Shown in pieces: positions 41,641 to 52,639 of a stretch of DNA of 64,000 nt. The notes under the pieces were generated by a model that saw only the letters and a program-made list of their open reading frames with translations, was not told the DNA's origin and made no database searches. Every line of letters starts with the position of its first letter. Within the stretch, counting starts at the first letter, position 1. This DNA comes from Zychaea mexicana (taxonomy: Eukaryota; Mucoromycota; Mucoromycetes; Mucorales; Lichtheimiaceae), in the NCBI RefSeq assembly GCF_025766255.1, contig NW_026516684.1, positions 372,001-436,000 of the forward strand, written 5' to 3'. Made by a program: the position numbers and the translations under genes.

Positions 41641-42944
41641 ACAATATTGATCTGGCATTCTTTTTCTGATAAGCATACGCGTACAGGGTCTCAAAGATAT
41701 TGCTTGCTGAAAAGCTTTACTTTTAGTTTGCTGTAGAAAAAGGTATTTTGATGCTGTCTAGTCGCAATGGGTAACAAACTAAAAGTACTCAAAAGCCATA
41801 CTATCAGTGAGATATTTTCATGGTACCAAAGGCAGAATAATGCGGCAAGTGCTTTGTAAGCATGCAATGAAATTAATATACTACTGTATGCATTACACAT
41901 AGTGTTCTACCATACATCTTTTTCTTAATTCAAAACATCACTAATTTTTATGGATATATATGATAGATGCGAGGTTCATTATAGACCGACGCGCCTTTGT
42001 CGCCTGCACACCTTCGGTATTGAGCCGCCTCCGCTTCCCTTCGCGTTAAAGCTACGGAGCTTCGTATAGGCGGCTCGTACATAGACCGATGTGGGAACCC
42101 ATTACGACAATCAAAGCTCTCCAATCAATCGGGTGTTTGGAGTACCTCAATAGCCCCCAGTATACTTTATATTTTTCTGTTTCTTCCAGACGATCGACAA
42201 CAATGTATTTCAATTATCTATGGTTTGTACTGAAGGGTGTTAGGGTGTTTGTGCAATAGAAAGAAGTATTGTGCTGCTACAAAATTTACTTGTTGACCAA
42301 AGGCAAAAGGACGACGGAAGAAGCTGTTATGCGTGTTACCTTGATCATATACAATTACATACAAGGGCGGAAATTTCGGTAAAGAGAGCAGCAACAAACT
42401 ACATTCTCGTTAATCCTACTACCTACGAGGAATATTTGTTATAGCCAAATAATATGCATTACAGAGGCATCCATAATCTAAGTGATAATATAACTACGAA
42501 TAAGTTAGTGGTGGAGTTGTAGTGTGGCGACGCGTCTAATTTGTTGCAAGGATAGGACTACTTATTGCCAGCAAGTAGAAACCATCAGATTATACGCGAC
42601 TTCTTGAATGATAGTTCGTTAATCTCTCAAAGCTTTTGTAGGTTCGATTGGTCAAAGATATTAACGAGAAAGTTGTAAGGAACTTTAAGCAATTTTAAAG
42701 AGAAGAAAGCTAGTTTCTCGTATATTGAAGTAAAGATCGTTGCGTATGAATCGCTGTGTATGTGTGACACTTTACGCCCTTTGAGGATGGATCTGTGACA
42801 GACCAGGAGGGGCAGAATCGAAATGTACAGTGAGAGAAGAAAGCTCCGCTGCTACTGCCGCCCGCCCGCCCGCCCGCCGCCCCCGCGAAACGCAGTTAGT
42901 TAGCTCTTTTTTCCCTTCTCATTACGAACACACAATTTGACACG
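41641..42944. other. 1.3-kb intergenic, GC-rich tract near end
   Basis: No gene seen. It contains the hairpin element at 41981-42089 and a (CCCG)n tract at about 42860-42886 directly upstream of the RNase K gene, probably in its promoter or leader. Confidence 0.45.
41981..42089. repeat. Hairpin flanked by 9-bp direct repeats
   Basis: GAGCCGCCT (42022-42030) and its perfect complement AGGCGGCTC (42068-42076) form a 9-bp stem with a 37-bp loop. The pair sits between two identical copies of ATAGACCGA (41981-41989 and 42081-42089). The direct repeats could be a target-site duplication of a small non-autonomous element of about 91 bp. The segment looks more GC-rich than its surroundings. Confidence 0.5.
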
Positions 42945-43381
42945 ATGAAGACGTTGGTCAGCCCTGGCAATGCAGCTTGCTGCAGCATCCTTTCAATTTG
43001 CGGCATTGTCTTTCTTGTAAATAATTTTTACAATCTATTCTAGTCCCACACCTTAACGAAAGGAAGACATACACACTAATGCCCTTTCCACATTCTTTCT
43101 CAACTGAAAAGACATTGTTAGGCATGGCGTTCGATGCTCGAGTAGAAGTCTTGACAGAATTCGTGTCGGATCCAGATGACCCACACGCTACTGCATCAGC
43201 TTGTTTCACTGCCGCTATTGTGTATGCCTGTTTCTTGGCTTTCTGTGGTTGCCAGGTATAAAGCACATAGTTTTGTATTCTTTTTTTTATCACTTGCTTA
43301 TAATTATGCTGAAACACTTAACAACGATTATTTTAGTCTCTCGTGCACAAGTACAACTCACGAAACCAGATCCAACTCTAA
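42945..43381 (+). CDS. RNASEK: Ribonuclease kappa family protein
   Basis: Small two-helix membrane protein of the RNase kappa family, which in animals is tied to the V-ATPase and endocytic uptake. Three exons (42945-43016, 43112-43255, 43337-43381) join without frame break to 86 residues, a family-typical size. Visible: the N-terminal cysteine pair and first helix (ACCSILSICGIVFLTLLGMA), a lumenal acidic loop (TEFVSDPDDPHATAS), the second helix ending FCGCQ, and a short basic tail HKYNSRNQIQL. The family pattern C..K...CG...S.WG, loop, then ..CF.AA..Y....F.FCQ fits. It is easily missed because each exon is tiny. Enzymatic ribonuclease activity should not be assumed. Confidence 0.75.
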
Positions 43382-43818
43382 CGAAACCTTCCCTCTTTCT
43401 CGTCCTTTCTTTCGACAAAAGAACTTGAGAAACGAAAAAAGGCGCACCTCTTCCAACGCGACCTTATATAACAATACACCCCACATCGATCATATACACA
43501 CACGTCCGCACGAACGAACGAACGTTCTCCCCACCCCCAGTTTGTTTCATCATTAAAGAAAACGATACCTTTGTTGTATAAACTTGTAGTAGTGTTTTTA
43601 AAGATAAAAAAAAAAAAGATAAAATGTGTGCGTGTTTGTATTTCTATTGGTACGTTGGCGGTGTATTATAGAGATATGATACAATTAAGGGAGAGAGAGA
43701 GAGGGTGAGTGTGTGTGTGGATCGAGGAAAAAAGAAACAAGTGTAGTGTACGTGTTTATATATGTGGAAAGAAGGGTAGGGATGGAAGAGAAAAGAGGTG
43801 GTAGTATGTAGTTATGAT
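43382..43818. other. Convergent 3' flanks of RNase K and LPAAT
   Basis: No gene. Contains GAACGAACGAACG near 43511-43524, (GA)n near 43690-43703 and short GT repeats near 43706-43719. Confidence 0.5.
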
Positions 43819-44882
43819 TTACTCGTCTTTAGCAGACAATGACGACGACGACGCGAGTTCCTTCAACGTCTTGATCATATCCTCACGCACATGGGTCGCG
43901 AGTTTATCGACTGATGCCGAATCTTCAGCTATGTCCTTGGTAGGCACAGGTGGGAGCACCCTGACACGCACCTTGCCCGAATTGAATCGCTTGGACTTGC
44001 TGTCATACAAGTGGTAGTAGTTCTCAACGACAATAGGGACAATGGGGACACCGGCTTGGACGGCCATGTAGAAAGCACCTTTTTTGAATGGCAGCAGGTC
44101 GATTTTGGAAGCATGTCCTCGAGTGCCTAATTTTTTATTTTATTTTTTTGTCCGCAAATGTTCACATGTCAATACTACTACTACCTCCTCTTCTCTCATC
44201 ACCCAAAATCCTTTTTTTTTTTTACCTTCAGGGAAAAGCCAAACGCTGATCTATTGAGAGGAAAGAAACGATGCGTTATCATCCAAGCACTAAACCCACA
44301 TTGCACCCGCCACATACATTTTTGTTATGGATATCTTCCGCAGCCTGCCGTGCTTCCTTGATGGCATTATCTCGGTTCTTGCGGTCCAAAAAGATAGCGT
44401 TGCTCAATGTCACTAGGATAGTTGTCAGTAAAAACGTACCCTCCTCTTTTAAAGAACCAAACAATGGAGATAAGATGCATACTAAACCAGCCCAAGAATG
44501 GGTAATACTTGAGAGCCTTCTTGGCCACCACGGACGTCGCTTTAGGGAACACGCTAGCCATAAAGAAAATATCCATGCTGCTCTGATGGTTACAGACCAA
44601 GACGCTTTTTGGATACTGTAAATTCTCGGCACCTTCAATCGTCACTGAAATGTCGACTAGGAATCCGAGCAAATTGTAGTAGAATTGCGACACCGAGTAG
44701 TTGATTAGGTCGGCTCGGTTTATGAGGGGCAGTAAGAGCGAGGCAATCACACCGTAGAATGCGCAAATGGCAAGACACATTACACACACGACGCTACGGT
44801 AATAGTAGCCGCCATGACGACGATAAAGTACCATGAACGTCGCCGTTGCTAATAGCAACGTGGTGGTGGTCATCAGAAACAT
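43819..44882 (-). CDS. SLC1: 1-acyl-glycerol-3-phosphate acyltransferase
   Basis: Converts lysophosphatidic acid to phosphatidic acid (PlsC family), probably at the ER. Four exons (44483-44882, 44318-44412, 44226-44250, 43819-44126) join to 275 residues; exon 3 is only 25 nt. The N-terminal part has two hydrophobic helices (FLMTTTTLLLATATFMVLY and VVCVMCLAICAFYGVIASLL). Catalytic block I is CNHQSSMD (NHxxxxD), block III is WLFPEGTRG, and block IV is VQAGVPIVPIVV. The C-terminus has KVRVRVLPPVPTKDI followed by an amphipathic region. All active-site residues are present. The start ATG at 44882 is 290 bp from the ARPC2 start on the other strand. Confidence 0.95.
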
Positions 44883-45172
44883 ATTATTGTGTGTTTGTTT
44901 TCAAAGAGAAAAGTAATGAAGAAAAAGGGGAGGAGAAGAATATATGACGTTTATAAGGCCACCAAAGAAACACAAAAAAAAAAAGAGAGAGAGAAGCACG
45001 CGCTTATTTCGGCAACAGGCTCGCTCTCACCCAATATTTTTGTGTTGCCCGCCGCCCTCTCCAAATGTCTCTCTTGAATTTCAAGTGCCGTGGGTGCGCG
45101 GGCTGGAATTACAATACCCACCATCACTCTCAGCTTGGCAAAGAACAGTTCTGCTTGGTTTTTTCGACAAAG
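44883..45172. promoter_or_regulatory. Divergent promoter, LPAAT / ARPC2
   Basis: A 290-bp region between opposite starts, purine-rich near 44915-44995. A plus-strand ATG at 45066 opens in frame with ARPC2 and would add 35 cysteine/histidine-containing residues, but homologues begin at the equivalent of 45173. Confidence 0.5.
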
Positions 45173-46383
45173 ATGATTTTACTGGATTATTACAACGTCA
45201 TTTTGAAGGATGCTTTGGATGCTCGGTTAAATGGGTAATTATATATATATATTTTGACTGAAACAGAGCTTGTTGGAAAAACTGTAAGGCAACTTGCAAA
45301 AGAAAGTTTATTCTCATTATCCAAACTGTAGTGGAAAACGCGAATCGGTGGACATGACCATCGTCGATTTTGATGGCGTCACGTACTACATCTCGACGCC
45401 AGAAACAAAGAGCGTGCTCCATATTTCGTTGCAATGGGCCTGTTTTCAAGAGCTGGTCAAGTACGGTGCCACCGATATCTTACAACGCGAATATGGCAGT
45501 TATTTGGCACCACAACCCGAGCAAGGGTATGACTTGACGCTGGTGATCGATTTGGATAGCGTTGCTGACGATCAAGGTATGTTGGAATAAAACAAAGGGA
45601 AATCCTATACTTTATTTTTAATAAGGAGGACTTTTTATTTTGCTTACACTAAAACCTACACAGAGACAAAGGATGCACTTGTTCGCAAAGTGTCGTTGTT
45701 GAAGCGCAATTTGTTGGCCGCTCCATTTGAACGTGCCTTTATTGAACAAGGCGAATACGAGGACGAAGAAAAGCCCAACCCATCCCCAGAGCTGATGGCG
45801 GTCCACTATCGTTCCGAGGAAGCCATCTATGTCAAATCCAGCTTTGATCGTGTCACGGTCATCTTTAGCACAAATTTCAAGGATGAGACGGACAAGATTT
45901 TCGGCAAGGTGTTTTTGCAGGAATTCGTCGATGCACGTCGTCGTCCTGCGTTGCAGAATGCTCCCCAGGTGCTTTATTCCACACGCGAGCCTCCCATGGA
46001 GCTCCGTAATTCGGGTATCCAAGACACGCCCGACACAAGCTATGTCACCTTTGGTATGTACCGCATTGTATTTTTCTTGAAGGAAGCGTTTCCAAGTTAG
46101 TATTAGTAGTATGAGTAAGTATTTGAAAACTAAAACGGATTATGTATGACTAGTCCTTTTCCCTCAACATTTCACCAAGGGTGACGTGCGTGAGGAGACC
46201 ATTTCTCGCATACAAATTTTCCGCGACTATCTCCATTATCACATCAAGTGCTCAAAGGCTTACATGCATACCCGAATGAGAGCACGCGTCCGCGACTTCT
46301 TGAAGGTTCTCAACAGAGCCAAGCCCGAAAGCACCAACGTCGAAAAGAAGACTGTCAGTGGAAGAACGTTCCGCAGAAGTTAG
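45173..46383 (+). CDS. ARPC2: Arp2/3 complex subunit 2 (ARPC2, p34)
   Basis: Core subunit of the Arp2/3 complex, which nucleates branched actin at cortical patches. Four exons (45173-45234, 45332-45576, 45664-46053, 46154-46383) join to 308 residues, the usual length. The start [11 protein letters not shown] matches the conserved MILLE-type beginning. Other family segments: [90 protein letters not shown] and the most conserved [20 protein letters not shown], then [10 protein letters not shown]. Complete, no anomalies. Convergent with TYW3, with 109 bp between stops. Confidence 0.96.
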
Positions 46384-46492
46384 ATATACACACCCACACA
46401 CCACAGCCACCACCCTGTAACCTGCAACTAAATAACAACATATATGCCTCGCCTGTTCTTTCTTTCTATACATTCTCGATCTTGTTTTATCA

Positions 46493-47443
46493 TCAATATT
46501 GCTCTAAACTAAGATCCGCTAAATCAACATCGGTGTTGATCTTTTCCTTGTTGTTACTAACTGTGGCAGCTTTTGCTAGACCTTCTTTCCGCTTCCGTTC
46601 CCTTCGTTCCTCCTTTGTTTCTGCTACTGATACTGCATCTTTCACTTCCACCTCTTTCAGCATCATTTCCTCAAATGCTTTCATGCGTTCGGCGTTTTGC
46701 GTGAATTTGGCATTTGACATGTGGAGCAACAAGAACAGATAGGTCGGGTCCACCAGACATTTGATATCACCACTTTTGGTATCTACATAACCAATTGGTG
46801 TATCAATTTTGTGTGTGCTTCGAATAGCAAGCATTTCGCGCGTTCGAGAAGCTGTGATGCCGCTGTTTTGATATCCTGCTTGGTATGCTAGACCGTTTAA
46901 TCGCATGCATGCTTCCTGTGTTTCGGCTTCGACATGTAAAATCTACATCGTTTCTTGTTTGTTAAAACTATGCAATATACACCACCTTTTCCTTTCTTTT
47001 CCAAAGATATTCTCGCTATTTACCAATGGCTCAAACTTGAAATAAATCATCTGCTTGTGCATAATCTCTTGCGGTGACACACTCGTGTTATGACTACTAT
47101 TAGAAAACACAACCCGTCGATCCGTTCCAAAGAACAACTTGACAATCCAGTCATTGTCAGCTTGTTCTGGAATGGTGACTGGGTCATGCGTCACATAGAG
47201 CCAAATCCCTCCTTTGTTGGTTGAGGTATCGTCATTGTGGCGGTTTTCACAATAGACTGCAACTCGGCCAGAACAACTGCTGGTGGTATAATAGTGGGGG
47301 TGTTTGTTGATGGTATGGATCAATTCGAGAATGGGTGCATCGATGAATCCTTTTGGTGATTTGTCTCGGCGTTCGGAATCGAGTGTTTCCACAAGTGAAG
47401 AAACCACTTGGTGTTTTCGTGTGGCAAATGTGGTATCTGTCAT
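46493..47443 (-). CDS. TYW3: tRNA wybutosine-synthesizing protein TYW3
   Basis: SAM-dependent methyltransferase acting on the third step of wybutosine synthesis at position 37 of tRNA-Phe. Two exons (47024-47443, 46493-46942) join to 289 residues. The start is placed at ATG 47443 (MTDTTFATRK), since the longer upstream frame runs through a poly-lysine stretch made by a T-run. Motifs: KGFIDAPILELIHTINKHPH, YYTTSSCSGRVAVYC, GGIWLYVTHDPV, FKFEPLILHVEAET and MRLNGLAYQAGYQNSGI, matching TYW3/SSV1-domain proteins. A basic and acidic tail (ETKEERRERKRKEGLAKAA) follows. It shares a 1-kb divergent region with ADE5,7. Confidence 0.92.
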
Positions 47444-48480
47444 GTCTGGAGGAGGGAAAAAAAGTCGAGAAAAATAAACTTTTTTGTCAACTGAGTTTTT
47501 TTTTTTTTTTTTTTTTGACAGCCAAGAGGAAGTTATTTGATTTAAAGGGTCGTGGAGATGCATATTCCCGCACATGATACAAAAGGATAACAGTGGACTC
47601 AATTTCTATATCAGCATTGATCACGAACATTCTTCCTCGATTCATCTTCTCATTGTTTGGGTATGATGATAGTGATACCAAACGTGCAGCAAGGAATTGT
47701 TCTGAACAAAAGCCCCAAAGTCAGACCTATTATGCTTTCTTCTTCTTCTAGTGCTTTGAGCGGATTCTTTAGCCGAGACTACACAACACAGATCGAAGGC
47801 CGTGAAAACAATGGTTCACGCAACACAGTCCTGCTCGATGATCTTTCTTATTATTAGCTTTTAATGCTAGAGCAGCTACTACGAAGCTCATAATCATACA
47901 TAGTTTCAAGTCTAATACTACGTTGTACATGCGTCCTTGAATATCAGAAACGCTGAGCCGTGAAGGGATTATATACATCAAGCGACGGACACAGAGTAAG
48001 GAGCATACTAGAGCTTGTAACAATCGCTATGAATGACCATTTTCAGTACCAACATCGAGTGAGCCGTCACCATCAACACCAAACAAGTGGCGGTCGTGCT
48101 GGTGGAATGCAGCCATAGTGCATCCCCAACTCCCTCTGAATATTTATCGTAAGGTACAGACATGGTAATGTCAGCTAAAGGCTAATACTGCTGTTCCATA
48201 CTCACACCTGCGAATATACAAGCATTCTAGTTATTGACAGTCTACTTATCTGTCAAAATTAGCTATCGCCTTGAATCTTCTCATCGTCATATAAGCCCAG
48301 CTAAATTTCTGCAGGAAAATAAGCCACAGTAGATCAAGCGATGGGGAGGAGGAGTAATGACTCAAAAAAGTCAGAAAGTCAGAACGCAAAAAAAAAAGTG
48401 TTCAGTGCGCATTTCATCAGTCCAGTCACCTTTCTTCTCCACACACACACACACACACAACACAACCCCCTTTTTTTGCA
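47444..48480. promoter_or_regulatory. Divergent region, TYW3 / ADE5,7
   Basis: About 1 kb between opposite starts. A run of about 18 T (47497-47514) lies close to TYW3, and a (CA)n tract at about 48441-48458 lies just upstream of the ADE5,7 ATG. No gene or specific factor site recognised. Confidence 0.45.
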
Positions 48481-51407
48481 ATGGCTTCCGGTAAAAATAA
48501 AAGAATATGGTCTTTTGTTACAGAAGGTGTTACTAAAACTCATACATTGCCCCGGGGACATTCTTTATATTTTTTTTTAGAAAAGCTCACCATTTTGCTG
48601 GTTGGTTCTGGTGGTCGCGAACACGCTATTGCTTGGCGTCTTGCCCAGTCTGAGCGTGTCGAGCATATCTATGTGGCTCCCGGTAAGTATCAAGAACACG
48701 TCATATATGTATATATACACATCTTTTCTATGTGCGCGTATATTTTCTAACCAGTACAGTGTGACCTGGCACATTATATTTGTCAGGTAACGGCGGCACT
48801 GCCATTGGCGAAAAGGTCACCAATGTCAACATTGGTGTCAGCGATTTCCCAAAGTTGACCGAGTTCGCTCAACAGAAGAACGTAAATGAAAACAACAACT
48901 TTTTGTACTTTTGAATTTCAAACCATTGGACAAAAGCTTATATGAGTATATATATACGCGGTGGTGTAGGTTAACCTTGTTATCCCCGGTCCTGAGCAAC
49001 CTAGCGTTGATGGTATTCAAGCTGTCTTCAAGAAGAGTAAGTTTTCTGGCTGCCTACCACGTCGTTGCTCTCCTTTAATACTCACATACGGACTTTCTTT
49101 ACTGTTCTTACTTTTTTAGTTGGTGTCCCTTGCTTTGGACCTTCACCCAAGGCAGCCATGATGGAAGGCTCCAAGACTTTCTCCAAAGACTTTATGAAAA
49201 AGCACAATATCCCCACAGCCGCATACGAAAACTTCACCGACTACGAAAAGGCAAAGGCCTACATTGAGTCTGTCGACCACAATGTTGTATTGAAAGCATC
49301 GGGTTTGGCTGCTGGCAAGGGTGTCTTGATCCCCACAACCAAACAAGAAGCGCTGGATGGATTGAAGAGTATCATGGTGGACAAGGAGTTTGGCGAGGCC
49401 GGCGACGAGGTTGTCGTTGAAGAGTTTTTGGAAGGCCAAGAGCTGTCTGTGTTGGCTTTTTCGGATGGATATACCGTGATTCCTTTACCTCCTGCTCAGG
49501 ATCACAAGCGTGCATATGATGGTGACGAAGGACCCAACACCGGTGGTATGGGCTGTTATGCACCTACGCCCATTGGTACTCCCGAATTGATTGAGCAGGT
49601 CAAACGTACCATTCTTCAGCCTACGATCGATGGCATGCGTCGCGATGGGTTCCCGTTCATCGGTATGCTTTTCACTGGCTTGATGTTGACAGCGTCGGGC
49701 CCCAAGGTCTTGGAATACAATGTCCGTTTCGGTGATCCCGAGACTGAAGTTGTCCTGCCCTTGTTGAGCGACGATTGTGATTTGGCCGAAATCATGCTGG
49801 TAAAAAAAAAAACTCCCCTTCTGTTTCTGTATACCCATTCTGGAAAGATGTGCTGGCTGGCTGGTTGGTTTGGTTATACTAACATCTTTTTCTTTTTCCC
49901 TTTTAAAAGGCTTGTGCTGAAGGACGCTTGGATGCTGTTAGCATCACCACCAAGCAGGCCTATGGTGCTACTGTCATCATTGCCTCGGGCGGCTACCCAG
50001 GAAGTTACCCCAAGAACAAGGAAATCACCATCAAGGAGCTCCCTGCCGATGTCTCTGTGTTCCATGCCGGCACCAAGTTGGAGGACGGCAAGCTTTTGAC
50101 GTCCGGTGGCCGTGTATTGGCTGTCTCTGCCGTCGCCTCGACTTTACGTGAAGCTGTTGACAAGGCCTATGCCGGTGTCAAGTGCATCGAATTCGAAGGC
50201 ATGTACTACCGCAAAGATATCGCCCACAGGTAAAAAATTAGAAGCATTCTACAAAGTAGAAGGTAAAGAGGGTTAAAGTCAATAAGCTCACCTATTGTGT
50301 TGATATAGAGCATTCAAGTATGCTGATGAACAACAACAACAAACCGGTCTTTCCTACGCCGCTGCTGGTGTCGATATCGACGCTGGTAACCTCCTCGTCG
50401 AAAAAATCAAGCCCCTTGTCAAATCAACCAAACGTATTGGCGCTGACTCTGACATTGGTGGTTTCGGTGGTCTCTTTGATTTGAAGGCTGCCGGTTTCGT
50501 TGATCCCATTCTAGTCTCTGCCACCGATGGTATCGGTACCAAGCTCAAGATTGCCCAAGCATGCGGTATCCACGATACTGTCGGTATCGACTTGGTCGCC
50601 ATGAACGTCAATGACCTGATCGTCCAGGGTGCCGAACCGCTGTTGTTTTTGGATTACTTTGCATGTGGCAAATTAGAGGTCGATGTTGCCAAGGACTTTG
50701 TTGCTGGTGTTGTTGAGGGCTGTCGCCAGTCCGGTGCTGCCTTGATCGGTGGTGAAACGGCTGAAATGCCTGGTTTGTATGACTTGGGCGACTATGACGG
50801 TGCCGGTTTCGCAGTGGGTGCAGTCGAACGTCCCAAGATCTTGCCCCGTGCAGATAACCCTATCAAGGCCGGCGATGTCTTGTTGGGTCTGGCTTCGTCG
50901 GGTGTTCACTCGAACGGTTTCTCGCTTGTCCGCAAGATCATCTCCACCCAGCCCGGTTTGTCGTACCAGGCACCTTGCCCATGGAACAAGGACACCACCT
51001 TGGGCCGTGCCTTGTTGACTCCGACTCGTATCTATGTCAAGCAGTTGCTGCCTGCTATTCGCAAGGACTTGGTCAAGGGCATGGCCCACATCACCGGTGG
51101 CGGTTTCATTGACAACATCCCTCGTGTCATGCCCAAGGACCTTGGTGTCAAGTTGGATGCCAAGTCGTGGCCATTGCCCGCTATCTTCCAATGGCTCAAG
51201 CAAGCTGGTAACTTGTCCGCTTATGAGATGTCGCGCACGTTCAACTGTGGTATTGGTATGGTCGTTGTTGTTGATGCTGGATCTGTTGCTCAAGTCAAGA
51301 GCTTGTTGCAAGAGGCCAACGAAACCGTCTATGAGATCGGTCAGGTCGTTACCAAGGCCGACTTGAATGGCGAAGAAGTTGTCGTTTCTAACGCTGAATC
51401 CTGGTAA
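48481..51407 (+). CDS. ADE5,7: Bifunctional GARS-AIRS purine enzyme
   Basis: Fused glycinamide ribonucleotide synthetase and aminoimidazole ribonucleotide synthetase, steps two and five of de novo purine synthesis. Seven exons (48481-48490, 48581-48682, 48787-48881, 48970-49036, 49120-49799, 49910-50229, 50309-51407) join to 790 residues; the first exon is 10 nt (Met-Ala-Ser plus one base). GARS (about 1-425) shows [45 protein letters not shown] and [17 protein letters not shown] (about 435-790) shows [46 protein letters not shown] and [13 protein letters not shown]. Visually rich in preferred codons (GGT, GTC, AAG), suggesting strong expression. Complete. Confidence 0.97.
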
Positions 51408-52639
51408 AAACATTAAAAGCAAACTTCTTGTTGCTCTATCTATCATCATCATCATATCTTTTTATTTCTTTCACTATTTCTTTACTGCATCCTGATGGAA
51501 ATGTTCTTATATATTTGTACATAACCAATCCCATATTTCCAAAAAAAAGTTATACTACTGCTACTCAAATCTGTGTATCTTTGAATTATGCCTTTGGGAC
51601 TATAAGTATGTTTGCCACATGATAAGCGTATCTTGAACCAGTTATTCGGGTGTATAAGGGCGATTGGGCGTCGTGCTACTAAACATCATCATCTTTTGTT
51701 TCCCCAACCTCACGAATGTAAATATCATCACCACATGTTGATGCTGCACTGATTTATCGTCACTTTATGTATATTTATGCACAATGACGGGTATTTCACC
51801 GCTCCAACTTCATATCGATACCGCAAATCCATCTATTTGAACCCCACACCACGTTTCTCATATGATATATGGGATCTTGTAAACGATGCGCGATAACACA
51901 CTCTTTATTATTATAGTAGAGCACCCAATTAATAGTTGCTACTCAGAAGCCGGTACACAGTACGATTCAATGAAACAATAAAAAGACAGGCGGAAGAGAG
52001 CGTACATACTTGAGCAAAGCTATATGAGAGCCTAGAAGATAGTTAGTACTGTAATGTTATTTTTTTCTTAAGAATAGATATGAGTATATTAATTTCCTTA
52101 CGTGCCGAGATCGACTTTGACTGAAAACGATATCTTTGCAATTCTACAAATTAAATTGCATATCACAGCGAGAAATGGATAAGGATGCTGGACAAGTAAG
52201 ATAACACCAACAAATCACGATGGCGTTTCAAAACTATCATCATCTACTGGACCATCAGCGCAGTCACTTGTTCCTCCCCTTGCAACAATAAGGACAGTAA
52301 TAGTAGAGTGTATCAACCAGCAATTTCTTTTAGTGGAGATGAAGAACACGATAATGGATACATTTGAGCCTCATATAACTGTGAAGGGTGAATTCTTCAA
52401 AGTTGCTATACATAACAACTTTGATGCAGTTGTGCATATTTTATTCTCCTTTTTCTTCTTAAAGACTTCGCATTCGCGTCAATAAGTACACATCGATGCA
52501 TGCACTATCATTTTCAAACACATTTAAAGTTATGTTTTTGCTCCGCAGATTCCATTCCATGACTGACTTGCTTTGAAAACATATACTTCGCTTAACAGGC
52601 TTCGTTACGTAGTTTCTTCATGTAGAAACATTCACCTGT
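51408..52639. other. Intergenic, nothing recognised
   Basis: AT-rich, with a short (ATC)n run near 51443-51455 in the 3' flank of ADE5,7. No gene supported. Confidence 0.45.

Noticed and set aside
45066..45172. Upstream in-frame ATG adding 35 residues to ARPC2
   Set aside because: ARPC2 proteins begin at MILLE/D; the extension has no counterpart and may only be leader.
47497..47514. Poly-T run as a sign of retroposed mRNA
   Set aside because: It lies in the TYW3 leader, and TYW3 keeps an intron and normal context, so it is not a retrocopy.
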